64,000 nt of DNA from Sternotherus odoratus (taxonomy: Eukaryota > Chordata > Testudines > Kinosternidae): contig JAVMKO010000006.1 of NCBI GenBank assembly GCA_032164245.1, positions 4,479,001-4,543,000 on the forward strand, in the 5' to 3' direction. How positions within the stretch are numbered: the stretch's first letter is position 1; the number at the start of each line of letters is the position of its first letter. The notes under the pieces were generated by a model. It was not told the origin of the DNA. It was given only the letters and a program-made list of their open reading frames with translations, and did not search any database. A program made the position numbers and the translations under genes. Of the stretch, positions 1-11,149 are shown in pieces.

Positions 1-238
1 AACCCCTCCAGCCCCCTTCCTCCATTTCTAGCCAGTCCTCCAAATTTTCCTCAGGTCTCTTTTGTTTCATCTGCCTCTTACCTTGACCCTGCCCCTCTCA
101 CTGATACCAGACCTCTAGCCCCGAGAGATGCCATAGGAAACACCACTAAATGCCATGTTAGGTGACTTTCTGAGGAAGCCAGCATTATGGAGGGAGAAGA
201 GGAGCAGCAAGAATTTATTTTAAGTTGCAAGTGCTATT
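1..238. other. Unannotated unique-looking DNA
   Basis: I see no gene, repeat family or structured element in this stretch. It is pyrimidine-rich at the start and has no ORF of note. Confidence 0.5.
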
Positions 239-325
239 GCTGTATGTTTGTACAGTGCTTAGCACAATGGGATCTCCATTGGGCCCTCTAGGCCCTAAAT
301 ATAGATTACAAAACAGGATAACACT
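239..325 (+). mobile_element. CORE/MIR-like SINE relic (3' part)
   Basis: The text reads like the common amniote CORE-SINE segment in which a 'tttgtacagtgcttagcac' block is followed by 'aatgggatc' and 'ggccctctaggccct'. Related blocks in this window are at 19985 and 26030. The copy is short and diverged, so the family name is an inference. Confidence 0.45.
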
Positions 326-1109
326 GTTACAGTACAGTAGCTTTACCAGCTTTACTAAGGGTTTTACTTTCAAAGACCTTTGGAAATGCATTAATTAGCT
401 TCGTGTACTGCTAACATCCAAATGTGCTAATTAGCACAAAACCAAATAGCTTCTGTAGTTATGGATTTCTGTCATAAATCCCTGTATCAACAAAATCCAT
501 GAAACCATCACAATCTATGCTAAACTAACAGTCGGATTCAAACTCCGCCCCCAGTGGGATTCACAAACAAGGCTAAAACTCTGAGGTGATGCACAATCCT
601 TAATCAGTTATGCTCTTTAGTTTCTTCTTTGTTAGGGTGAAATTAGGATAAAATTCACCCTATTTACTATTTACTTTGAAATTGTTGGTGAGTTTACCCA
701 AACCTTAAATGTATTTTGTCTGTGTGTGTGTGTGTATGATTATAGAATGGGTGTGAAAATACACATAATTGTATCATTAGATGTAAGCAAATTGTGTAGT
801 TTTTGCTAGCCCTCATACTCATCACAAATGAGTTTTTTAAATCAAATACCATTAGTTGCCAGTGGCAGAACTCCTGTGAGTAGTACACTAGGGGTTTGAA
901 CTCAGGCAAATGAGTCCCAATAGGTTGTTATTTCTCTCCTAGTTAAAGTACAATTTGCCTACTTGTTTTAATTTAGTGTGTGGATTCCCAATGGTGGGCA
1001 AAAGAAATATAATTGCAGCTGACAAATGTTTTGTACAAACAAACTTCAGCTTAAGCAGTGCACGCCAAGAGCTGACAGGATTTCTTTGAATATTTGGTAT
1101 GATTTCTGT
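326..1109. other. Unannotated DNA with a short TG tract
   Basis: AT-rich sequence without a recognisable gene. A short (TG)n tract lies near 718-736. The ORFs of 71 and 93 codons here resemble no protein family and look random. Confidence 0.5.
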
Positions 1110-1330
1110 TCCTTGATTGCAAAAGCGTAAAAGAGTCCTGTGGCACCTTATACTAACAGAAGTATTGGAGCGTAAGCTTTCATGGGTGAATATCCACTTC
1201 GTCAGATGGTATTCACCCACGAAAGCTTATGCTCCAATATGTCTGTTAGTATAAGGTGCCACAGGACTCTTTTTCGCTTTTGCAGATCCAGACTAACATG
1301 ACTACCCCTCTGATACTTGGGTCCTTGATT
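1110..1330. mobile_element. Head-to-head Penelope-like element (PLE) 3' ends, with target duplication
   Basis: Two copies of the same PLE 3' tail face opposite ways. The left arm (1119 to about 1207) is on the minus strand and the right arm (about 1209-1321) is on the plus strand. Both contain the blocks 'cacgaaagcttatgctccaa' (or close variants) and 'aaggtgccacaggactcttt'. The pair is bounded by an exact 9-bp direct repeat, tccttgatt, at 1110-1118 and 1322-1330, so it behaves as one insertion. The tail is recognised because a similar tail follows a PLE endonuclease ORF at 59571-59690. No protein-coding part is present. Confidence 0.8.
1171..1206 (-). ncRNA. Hammerhead-ribozyme-like motif in PLE left arm
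   Basis: Read on the minus strand, the motif has CTGACGA, one extra A, a 6-bp arm pair (GTGGAT/ACCCAT with one mismatch and one wobble) closing a 4-nt loop, GAAA, then a short GC/GC stem III and TC at the expected cleavage position. This is the best-preserved core of the four PLE copies here. The extra A between the core and stem II departs from the canonical hammerhead, and stem I is not evident. Activity is not claimed. Confidence 0.45.
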
Positions 1331-1376
1331 GGATGACCTGACTTTCATCAATTTCGTCGATATCTTCATTGGTCAG

Positions 1377-2071
1377 TGTAGCAGGGCGGCGACTCACCCC
1401 TGCAGCGCCTCCTGCTGGTTCGTCCAGGAATAGCTCACCAGCGTCCGGAGTGCCCTCTGCAGGCCGATGTCCCGCTTGCTGCTCTGGCCCCATGTCCCTC
1501 CCGGACCCCGGTGCCCTCTTACCAAGGGTGCTGCAGACCTTCAGTACCCACACAGTTCTTAGGGTCTCCCCTCCCTGGGGAATCCTCACCCTCTATCCCC
1601 ACCTTGCCTCAGTCTAGGCAACTGCCAGTCACCACTTGCCCTCGTTCTCTGAGGCAGACTGCAGTATAATTGCCACTCATCACTGGCAAGGAGGGTTGGC
1701 CTGCTGCTTCTGTCTCCGTAGCTATGGGCTGCCCCCTGCAATCCCAGTACCCCTTTGTTGGGCCTTCTCCTAGGCCCTGCAGCCTAGGGGTTTCTAGGCA
1801 GGAGCTCCCCCAGCTCCTCTTGCCTAGCCCCAGCCCTGCTTTACACTAGGTACCTTAAGCTCCTAGCAGCCAGGCCTGTCTACCTCTGGAATCAGAGGAG
1901 ACTATTCTCTGTAGCCCTGGGCTGCCCCCTGAAACCCCAGTACCCTTTTTGGGGCCTTCCACTAGGCCCTGCAGCCTGGGGGTTTCTAGGCCAGAGCTTC
2001 CCCAGCTCCTCCTGTTCTGCTTCCCTCTAGGTACTCTGTCAAGCTTCCAGCAGCCAGGCCTGTCTACCTCT
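1377..2071 (-). mobile_element. LTR (reverse strand, 5'-truncated) with internal tandem duplication
   Basis: This stretch is the reverse complement of much of the LTR at 56745-57431; its terminus (tgtagcagggcgg at 1377) matches that LTR's end. Within it, roughly 1729-1890 and 1919-2071 are two diverged copies of one unit of about 190 bp containing 'gggctgccccctg', 'aggccctgcagcct' and 'cagccaggcctgtctacctc'. The plus-strand copy at 56745 has the unit once. Similarity stops at 2071, so the LTR's 5' end is missing. ORFs across it are incidental. LTR family not identified. Confidence 0.7.
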
Positions 2072-3754
2072 GCATGCCCCCCTCCCCTGCATGCCCCCCT
2101 CCCCTGCCCCGAATAGCCTCTACCCTCAAATCCCCCATACATGCTCCAATCAGTAGGCTGGAGGATGTAAGGGAGACGGTGGGCGCAACTTCTTCCCCGA
2201 GCATTCTGTCAATGTCTTGTGAATTGAGCCCCGATTTTTCTTGGCCACAGCTACTTGGTGAATTGGTGTCAAATTTGCGACTGCTTCTGGGGTTGTCAAC
2301 ACTGCATTTTCCGCCGAATAAACTATCGGTCTGAAAAACGTCACCCGGCTCTCAATGTCAGTGCCTGTGTCTGTACCACCGCTAGCACAACAGGTTCTTG
2401 CTCCGTGACCAGATCCCACAGCTACAGAATACTGGGAAGTGACGTCGGTGCCTAAGTCACCTGGCCCATCAATGAGACTTAGGCTCCTAAATGACTTAAG
2501 TGTTTTTGGAGATGGAACCCCTGATTCCAATGCCAACACAGTGATCGTGAAACACTCCAGAGCTGGCTCTGGACTGTTCTCTCCCTTCTGAGCTGGTTTT
2601 CAGAGAAGGAGGCAGCCTTCGCTAGGCCTACGCTGCTCACATATTTGTTGAAAGGGACCAATGTATCTTTGTCCAAGCAGTAGCAGAGTTTTTAAAAGGC
2701 TCCTGTTTGAAGCGATGTTTCAATACGAGCCTGAGGCTGCCTGGGGAACGGGTAGGTTTCTTTTTGTTTTCAGGCAGTGAGAGAATTGTCAGGTTTGCAA
2801 AGGAAGACGAGACTTTGCGAGCTGCAGAGTTTGCTACTGAGAAACAAAACACCGTCCCGCTGGGGGGGGGGAAATCCTGCCATCCTTCCTCAGTGAAAAC
2901 GCATTGCCGGTGATTTCAAATGGTCCCACAGACTGAAAAAGGAGCCAGATAATGGGTGAGGGGCTTCCATTATTTCCATCCCACTCCTCTGCCCCAACTC
3001 CTCAACTCACCTCTTCACCTTCATACCTTTTTGACTCCTAAAAAGCCAACCGGGGAGCGTTAAAGGATCTCCTCGCTGCGGCTCCCTTGTGCGGTTCATC
3101 AGCACTTCAAAGAATCCGCTGCCTGCTGTGCTATACAACGGCACTAGAGAACCAGCTGAGCTCCTGGTAAATTAAATTCTACTTATCGGAGCAGGAAACT
3201 GTTCTGGGGCTCCCTGATGTATTTGTCAGGAAGGAGGGAATTCTTAAAGGGGAAAAAGCGGGGTGGGGAAGAGATTAGGGGAGAGGGAGGAGAGAGGTGG
3301 AGGGAAGTGTTTGCATGATCTACTCCTCATTAACTCCCCCCTCCGTGCCACACACATACACACCCCAGTCTACTATATTAAAGAGCATGGCTCAAATTGT
3401 CCCCCCCCCCCCCCCCCACACACACACATTAGCTCCACTGCAGTAACTGGAGTGAAAGGCCTGGCTGGGTTTGCTTCAAAAGGGACAAGCAGTTGTGTCT
3501 CTGTCCCGGTGCTGAGGCCCCAGCCGTGTTCCTCCGAAAGCTGATGCACAGCTGTGATAGTCAGAACCCGGCTTTAGAAAAATCAAAGCCTAGTTCATTT
3601 TTGCCCAGCAACTTATGCCATCTACCCTAGCGCAAAGGAAGGGCAAAACTCTGCCCATCTAATGGGGTAGCACATTGCCCTGCAGTGATTTCTATGAAAT
3701 GGGCCCTCAGGGTTGAGGTGAGTGGTTTGCACAGGACGGATCAGGATATTCATT
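2072..3754. other. Unannotated DNA; one 129-codon ORF of unknown status
   Basis: No known gene is recognised. A minus-strand ORF at 2150-2539 (129 codons) has no family motif that I can see. Part of it overlaps a 'cttaggctcctaaatgactta' type block (about 2478-2505) that is a common short repeat in such genomes, which argues against an exon. The region also has two adjacent 'catgcccccctcccctg' units (2072-2107) and a C run followed by CA repeats at 3402-3427. Confidence 0.45.
3402..3427. repeat. Poly-C plus (CA)n simple repeat
   Basis: A run of about 16 C residues is followed by CACACACA. It is low-complexity sequence with no gene content. Confidence 0.85.
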
Positions 3755-4810
3755 CTGCCATGTTGCACTCCATATGCTTTCTGGAAACATGCTTATGAAT
3801 ATGATGTAACCAGAATATGCTTTATGCAAAAGGTCTCTTGTAAAGTATCCTAACAAAGGTTATAAACTACCAAATACATTCCTCCTATGTATATGTATGT
3901 ATCATTCTTGTATCTGAGCTAGAAATATGAAGTATTACTCTGAAGTCCTATTGTAATTATGCCAAGTGGGGTCCGTTAATGGTGGTTTAGAATCTTGATG
4001 GCTCCCACTGAGTAGGAAAATTGGTTGTAAATGATTCATTTACCTGCAAGCCTTCCTGTGTAGATGTGGGTCAATCCATGGGGAATGGAGACTTGGGGGT
4101 CTCATAGGACATGTGATCATGTCACCTGATGCTGGAATCCTTCTTAAATCTGATACTTTTCCATTTAGAAGGAGAGGGGTGGGAATTCACAGAGGCAAAG
4201 GATTCCCTCCTTGTGCCAAAGCTATAAAAGGGAGTGGAGCAGGACAAAGAAGGTCCCAGTCATGAGACAGCCCTTGCTTTACACCTTCTGGAACTAAAAG
4301 GACTGTACCAGGGGAAAGGATCGGGCCCAGACTAGGAAGAAGTCTAGTCTGTGAAAGAAGCTTATTGGAACATCTCTGAGGGTGAGATATTCTCTAATAA
4401 ATTTCTTAACGTATTAGTCTTAGACTTGTGTGTTTTGTTTTATTTTGCTTGGTGATTTACTTTGTTCTGTCTGTTATTACTTAAAACCACTTAAATCCTA
4501 CTTTTTATATTTAATACAATCACTTTTGTTTATTAATAAACCCAGAGTAAGTGATTAATACCTGGGGGAGCAAACAGCTGTGCATCTCTCTCGATCCATG
4601 TTGTAGAGGGTGGACAATTTATGAATTTACCCTGTATAAGCTTTCTACAGAGTAAAACTGATTTATTTGGGGTTTGGGTCCCATTGAGAGCTGAGTGTCT
4701 GGGTGCTGGAGGCAGGTAACCTGCGGAGCTGTTTCACTTAAACCCTGCAGTTTAGGGGCATGGTCCAGACAGGCTTGTGTGACTGGCACCACTTGTGAAT
4801 CAGGCTATTG
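3755..4810 (+). mobile_element. LTR-like interspersed repeat, plus strand
   Basis: The block resembles a reptile long-terminal-repeat type sequence. There is a TATA-like motif (ctataaaaggg, about 4222) and, about 170 bp downstream, AATAAA polyadenylation-type signals (near 4396 and 4545), followed by a segment running through 'gaccctgtataagctttcta'-like text. No coding region is attached and the termini are not sharp, so it may be a decayed solo LTR. The family assignment is from memory and is uncertain. Confidence 0.45.
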
Positions 4811-4845
4811 GGTGGGGAGGGGAAGTAACAGCAATAGAAAGGAAT

Positions 4846-4906
4846 CTGGCCTAGGTGGACTCATGGTCTGACCCAACAGGGCCATTCTTATATTCTTGTA
4901 TGCTAG
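4846..4906 (+). mobile_element. CR1 LINE 3' tail fragment
   Basis: About 60 bp matching the CR1 3' end seen at 20640-20687: 'ggactcatggtctgaccca', then 'ggccattcttatattcttg'. Only the terminal piece is present. Confidence 0.7.
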
Positions 4907-6599
4907 GAGTGAAGACTTCAGGGGTTCCTGGCTTGAGATGGGGGGCCCTGCGTGCACCAGTGAGGAGGGCCCAGATTGGGGAGGGTGTGACAGTGAATGG
5001 GTCAGGAGCACAGCTGGTGAGGTATGCCAATGCAGGGCTGGTAGACATCCACAGGTGTGCATGGGCAGGAAGGGTTGGCTTAGTATGCTAATTGTGAGCC
5101 ATGATATGTTCAGCTGCCAAAGTGACTACTAACTCCCGCCAACAAAGTATTGGAAAAGAACTAGGAAATTCAGTGGCAGACGCCTATGTTAACACACAGT
5201 TAAGGTTGCTGAGTGGTGTGTCGCCCTCCAGCAGAATATTGAGTTGAGCAAACTTGGGAAAACTTCAGATGTACCCCATTGACACTCACGCCTTTACTCT
5301 GCCAGCCCCCCGCCTCCTTTTACAACCCATTCACCCTCACAGACCGGAGTCCCTCTAACACTATTAAAAGGCCAAAAGGGAGGGGAAAAAAGGTTGCCCA
5401 TGCTGTGTTCCCTCTGTTGCCTTGGAGTGAGCAGTGACCAGTGGGTATTTGCATACACGCCAGGTGCAGCATGTGACTGCCAGGAGCCCCTATGCGTTGT
5501 TTCATTGCAGAACTGTGTGTGTTCTATAATTAGCAGGGCCCAAAGGGTTATTATGAAGTGTATTGTCAGTAGCAAGCTGGGACAGGGGAGCCCTCTAAGC
5601 ATTTTTTTTATCTGTATGCGCTCCAGGTGAAGTGAGTGTGGTCAGCTGAGGAGGCGCCGTACTGAATGGTGGAGGCCGTAGTTCCCTCGGTGTGGTAGAG
5701 GTGTGCTTGCTTGTCAGTAGCAGGGGATAGGCCTTTGCCTGCAAAGGATATGGTCAGCTGTGAGGGAGAGTACGAGAGAATGGGTAAGTGATAGTGTAGG
5801 TTGAGATGGTAGCCTGACAGGAAGTGTAAGGGAGCCTTAAAGGGCTCAGAAGTGGTTTTTAAATTGTCCCGGCATGTGCTTCTTTCTGGGGAATGCTACG
5901 TGTGTGACTGTAGGCCCAGGATCTGCAATCACACCGTGCCAAGGCCAGCATGTGAATGTGCAGACTGAGGTAACTTTTTCGGTAAACAGACAGCAACAGG
6001 CGTCTCATCTGTGCAGATAAAGGATAATCCATGCTGGAACTGATGGAACTTCTAGGACTGGTGCACGTTTCCACGAATACTCGAGAGTCATCCAGTGTTT
6101 TATTATTTGTGTTGTGGCTGCAGCCTCGGGACGCTACAACATCCTAGCACAGGTCTCCTTCGGCTGGCCATGCTGAAGCCTAGAGAAAAGACAGCCTCTG
6201 CTCAGGAGCGCTTTCTGTCTACATAATGCATCAGTCAGATGGTTGAACAATCCAGATACTGACGTGTGATGCATACAAAAAACGATGCCCATCCATCACA
6301 TTAGTGAGAGATCCTGTGGACCTATCAGACTTGAACTGTCAAGTGAAAGGGAGTCACTTGGTGAGTTTCAAACCCTGGAGGCCTGAGCTTCTGGGGTCTG
6401 CTCCCAAACCCCACCATGGACCAAAAGCGGAAGACTTCTGTTTGCTCTGCTAACTGCTGCTTTCCATCCCTCCTGGGTGTCATGACCAGGGGCAGAGGGG
6501 TGAGTATAGCAAGTTCTCCACAATCTCCACTCAACCCCAAGGGAGATCAAGTGGCACCACGCTGCAATTGACCCGGTCTCTACTTGCCTTCCTCAATCT
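4907..6599. other. Unannotated DNA
   Basis: No gene or clear repeat is recognised. Overlapping short ORFs on both strands (for example 5294-5602 minus, 102 codons) show no domain and no supporting splice context. Confidence 0.5.
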
Positions 6600-7260
6600 G
6601 AGGCCTGCGTGCTGTCTGCCTTCATCAGTGTAGCAGGTTCACTCCCGCTCTAAACCGCCTTCTGTTAATTGGAACAGCTGCATAATTGGGATGCGAGATT
6701 GTCTACTGGGGCTTTGCTTATTACGGGGATTCCGCTGTGCCTGTGTAGTGTATCGCCATAATATTTTAATAGATTTAAGAAGGCATTTAATATCTGGATT
6801 TGTTACCTTGGGGTAGTTGCTTTCTCTGTGGGTCAGCAGTTGACTGCATCGCCGTTATGCTGGTCAGAGTATCTCCACTGCAAATAGCTTTTTGTTAGAA
6901 GAGATTTTCTTTGGCTGTTTCATGAAATCCAAATGACTCCCCCGTCACAAACAAAATCACTGCATTGCATACTAACCCAGGCCTTAGACTCTGCTCTCCT
7001 TAAGTCTTCATTTGTAGCTTGACATTTTACGCATAATTTGAATTTATAATAGCTTCATCCAGGATCCATGGTATGGATCACAGTTCAATTTTGGAGTCTT
7101 TTCAATAATATCAAAATAAACGCTGGGCCATCCTCACAAGAAACTTCCAAATGTATCTCTCTGCCAAACTCCGACTAAATATAAATAGCTTCCTAGTTCT
7201 GGAACTCAGCAGACTTTTGTGTATCTGTTTTTCCACGTAACAAATTTGATTGGTTCCTGG
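6600..7260. other. Repeat-free stretch; possible conserved non-coding sequence
   Basis: No transposon signature and no long ORF. It contains AT-rich blocks with homeodomain-type TAATTG/ATAATT cores between about 6660 and 7060. Only the absence of repeats suggests constraint; a multi-species alignment would be needed. Confidence 0.25.
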
Positions 7261-9080
7261 CCACAACAAACCGTACTTTGCTTGACATCATTTTCCTTTT
7301 ACTATGTATTTTTAATGTAGAATATTCAGTAAACCTCCTTTTGAACAGTGCTAAGGTATGGTCGGGAAGAGACCCTCAATTAGCCATTCCCTTGCTTTCA
7401 AGGCTTTGTGCAGGGGAGGGAGTGACCAATAAGCAAGCACACCTGGCTTGTCAGTTGGTTTTGAGGTGTCACCCTCACATAGAAGTGGTTTGTCCGTATC
7501 AGAAGGCTATCCGTGCTTTTTGCAAACTACACAAAACACATAGGACCAGATCCTCAGCTCTGTTGAACTACCTGACTGCAATGGAACTGTGCTGATTTTA
7601 CATGAGCTTAACCTTTCTGGCATGAAACACCTGGATATTTAACTTTCCATGAATTTTGGGAAGTTTGTATTTTTAGAATGCCTCACCATACTCTTCTGTT
7701 CCATATGTGCACTTATTTGGTCAAGGGCCTACAGTTATACCCTCTCCTTCCTCCAGCTGATTATTCCTCTTATTTTTTTCTTTCCAGAAATGCCTAAGAG
7801 GGCGGTTTCCACTACCGAAACTTTGTATTTGTTTTTTAAATCAAGCAGATCTGTGTGTGGATAGTTCAGAGGCAAGTCAGGGGTTGAATCTGGCCCTAAC
7901 AACATCAGCAACACATGCAGTTTGCGAGGCTTTGCCCGTAATGGACCCCTTGAGAAGGACCATCTTCCTCCTGAGATCAGAGGAGAATGTGTTTTGCTAC
8001 AGCAGGAATCAATCCAATTGTAGGAGTTTGGGTTGTTTTGTTTTGGGTTTTTTTTACTCCAAAACTTATGCTGGGGGGATTGATAAATTAAATGATCACT
8101 TGCCTTCCCGGCCAGGATAAGCGCCTTCCAATAACCTGACGGCCAATGAAAGGCCAAGCTCCAATTTTGCCCTTCTCCAGTAACCACAGGCGCTAACAGA
8201 CGATGCGCTGCTCAGCGTTGGGCATGCTCAGCAGTGTGTTCCTCCCTCGTCCCACCCTCTTCTCTCCAGGCAGCTACCATTTGGCAGGCATCAAGTAGGC
8301 CCGTTCCCCTCTGAGTGGCGGCTCAGCTAGAATGTTCTGTTCTCCTCTTCCTCCTCCTTTTCCCATGAGGTGACTCAGTTCTCTTCGCTACGCTCTCACG
8401 CGGCCTCTCCAGTGACCAGCCTCACTACCTGGCAGCTCAGTCCTGCTGCGTTTAATGTCACTCAGTCCACCTTCAGCCTCCCTTATCCAGCAGGCAAGAA
8501 ACATAACTCACTACTGGGCCAGACAGCACTTGGCCTGTGCCTCTGTCCGTGTCAGGGTTGTTATCCCAGTATTGCCACCCCAAGCACCCAAAATATCCTA
8601 AATCATGCCCAAAATCACATTTTTTTAAAAAATGAATATGGTGTTTTTTATTTGTTTCTAGGTTCTGAGCTGCTAAGGGTGCACTAGGATGGTGTTTTTC
8701 CCAGAAACCATAAAAAAAGGAAAACTGAGATCCTAATATAATCCCTTGACTCCTGGAGCTGGGACTTTATGGGTTTGGGTTGGTTGTTTTTTTTTTGTTT
8801 TTTTTTTTTTGGTGAGACTGTGAATTGGCAACACCAGGACCCCACTGTGCCAACCTCTGCACACAGTTCCGAACAGCGGGATTTTCCCCATCCTCTCCCA
8901 TGCCCTCCATCAATTAGCACACATCTCATTATTCTTTTCCAAGATATTTCTGTTGATCTGAGATTGTTTATCCTAATTTTGGCAGGTGAAAATGCTCTTG
9001 TCACCTCACCCAATCAATCACTCAGGTTATTTGATTTTTGCCAGCACTTCAGAGACCATCACAATAACACCACACTCATT
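7261..9080. other. Unannotated DNA with poly-T tracts
   Basis: No gene recognised. The 150-codon minus ORF (7735-8187) is lysine- and serine-rich without a domain and is probably chance. A T-rich tract lies at about 8787-8811. The 'ccagatcctcagctc' text near 7550 resembles a short common repeat also seen near 48930. Confidence 0.45.
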
Positions 9081-9420
9081 AGTGGAAGTGAGGATTAAAA
9101 AGTAAATCTTGAGTCTTCATGAGCAGATAAGACATCTGAAAACATGCGTGGACCATACAAAGGTTGGGCACAGGCTGGGAATGTCCCTACGCAGAACAAT
9201 CAGAATTCTGGGTATTATAGTTGTCATGCTTCTCAAATGCCAAATCTAAATTTAACAGTGAGATGGGGTTTATGATTTTTTCATTTGCTATGCAAATCAC
9301 AGTGAAGTCATCAGAAGGAGTGAAAGAACTGAGGGAAATGCCGTTCAAAAGGCATTGTGGGCTAATCAAATGTCATTCTTTGTTCAACATTTAGTTTAAA
9401 AAAAAACACCCTCTGTCATC
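9081..9420. other. Repeat-free stretch with an octamer motif
   Basis: AT-rich sequence with ATGCAAAT (about 9291-9298), the POU-factor octamer. No ORF of interest. It is a candidate regulatory segment only by motif and lack of repeats. Confidence 0.2.
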
Positions 9421-10339
9421 CTCTAACTGCATGAAAACACAAAGTTAGACAAGACAATTCCCCTCTGAGTCCTCAGGAACAGATGCGGCGCTGTATATTA
9501 TCTGCATCGAAATGCAAGGCAAGCCTCCCCCCGTGACTGATGCCAGCAAGAGGCCTCTTATTCTCAAAGTGGCAAAAGGAATGAGGACTGAGCGCACGAA
9601 CCTGAGACTCAAGAGGCTAATTCGGATGAAAGCCTGCTCTGCAAGTCTTGGCGCTGGGGTTTAAAATCAAACTCTTCTCGTTAATGACACATTCTACATT
9701 GTTTCATCATGAGCGCTGTAGAGGGAAAAGTTGCAGATAAACATTAGAACCACCAGCCTACTGCAGTGCTGACCTATATCATGGGCCTGGTTGCACAAAG
9801 GGGCCAAAAGGCCTAACAAGTGATCTGAAGCCCTCTCCCCACCCCCATGGGGTTTCAGACTGTCTGAGTTCCTTCGGGCGAGGCTGAGTCCAGCATTGTA
9901 TTTGAAATGGCGTTGGTGATTCAAAAGGTCATGGTCTCTCTGGGTCAGTCCTGCCTCACAGTTCTGCTGAATGCATTGGGCCCAAATTTCCATTGAGGTG
10001 CTGATGCAACATAAAGAAACGGCCCATAGGCTTTTACCGAGGCTGTGAAAATGTGCTCCCGACCATTTCTTGTCCTGATAGATTCCACAGCACTGTTTAC
10101 AAACGTAGGGGTTCTATGGTCTGTTAAATTCTACCTACTGTCCCCAGGCAGTTTTAATTGTCTAGGGTTTTTCATGACTTCCTGTCCTAAAGTGATGCTG
10201 TGTGCCATTACACATGTAATGCAACAGCTGCAGGTGAGGGTTGTCAGTAAGCCCAGCCAGAAAACTCCAGCGTGCAAAACATTTTGAGGTTTCAAAATCT
10301 GTTTTTGTTCTGCAGCAGGAAAACACAAACAAGCATCGG
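9421..10339. other. Unannotated DNA
   Basis: I see no gene or recognisable repeat. The 99-codon minus ORF at 9694-9993 has no domain. Confidence 0.5.
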
Positions 10340-10412
10340 CCGCAGCAGCAGGAATTGAACCTGGGACCTCTGTTTCTCAAAGTATGACTTTATCCTCCCT
10401 GAACTAAAAGGC
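10340..10412 (-). mobile_element. tRNA-like SINE relic (promoter part)
   Basis: On the minus strand there is a B-box-like 'ggttcaattcc' preceded by sequence with the spacing of a tRNA 5' half ('agttcagggaggataaagtc'). It is too diverged to be a tRNA gene, and no tail is visible. Confidence 0.4.
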
Positions 10413-10505
10413 ATACCTTTGTTTCTCCTTTAGAAATAACTGTATTACATTAGTTTAATGTGGGTCTCCATTTAAGGTTCTCATCCTCCCATTAGAGTGG
10501 CCCGA

Positions 10506-11116
10506 GAAGGTCAATGGCATATTGGGCTGTATTAGTAGGAGCATTGCCCGCAGATCGAGGGGTGTGATTATTCCTCTCTCTTCAGCACTGGTGAGGCCAC
10601 ATCCAGAGTATTGCATCCAGTTTTGGGGCCCCCACTACAGAAAGGATGTGGACAAATTGGAGAAAGTCCAGCAAAGAGCTACAAAAATGATTATGGGATG
10701 GAGCACATGACTTACGAAGAGAGTCTGAGGGAACTGGGGTTATTTAGTCTGCAGAAGAGAAGAGCGAGGGGTGGGATTTGATAGCATCCTTCAACTACCC
10801 TAAGGGGATTCCAAGGTGGATGGAGCTCGGCTGTTCTCAGTGGTGGCAGAAGACAGAACAAGGAGCAATGGTCTCAAGTTGCAGTGCGGGAGGTCGAGGT
10901 TGGATATTAGGAAACAGTATTTCACTAGGAGGGTGGTGAAGCACTGGAATGGGTTACCTAGGGCGGTGGTGGAATCTCCTTCCTTAGAGGTTTTTAAGGT
11001 CAGGCTTGACAAAGCCCTGGCTGGGATGATTTAGTTGGGGTTGGTCCTGTTTTGAGCAGGGGGTTGAACTAGATACCTCCTGAGGTCCCTTCCAACCCTG
11101 ATATTCAATTATTCTA
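10506..11116 (+). mobile_element. CR1 LINE, 3' portion
   Basis: A 5'-truncated CR1 copy. It begins in the ORF2 C-terminal region; the encoded text includes 'CISRSIARRSRGVIIPL' and 'HYRKDVDKLEKVQQRATKMI', typical of the CR1 protein after the RT domain. It continues through '[20 protein letters not shown]' and ends with the CR1 3' UTR and an ATTC-type tail near 11100-11116. The ORF is broken by several shifts, so it is not functional. Its last ~75 bp match the tail of the SINE at 52014-52207. Confidence 0.92.
10522..11034 (+). pseudogene. CR1 ORF2 C-terminal remnant
   Basis: Two ORF pieces (10522-10710 and 10816-11034) belong to one decayed CR1 reading frame, with about 100 bp between them where the frame is disrupted. 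The protein would have been the C-terminal part of the LINE endonuclease-reverse transcriptase; the catalytic domains lie upstream and are absent. Confidence 0.85.
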
Positions 11117-11149
11117 AACAGGAGAACCAGCCATAGCCACCAGCAAAGG

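Noticed and set aside
1110..1330. CRISPR-like or cruciform regulatory palindrome
   Set aside because: The inverted arms are PLE 3' ends with a shared target duplication; no repeat-spacer array exists in the window.
3755..4810. Complete endogenous retrovirus
   Set aside because: No gag, pol or env similarity was seen next to any LTR-like block in the window; only LTR-like sequence is present.
7735..8187. 150-codon minus-strand ORF
   Set aside because: No recognisable domain, no repeat or splice support, and competing ORFs in the same region.
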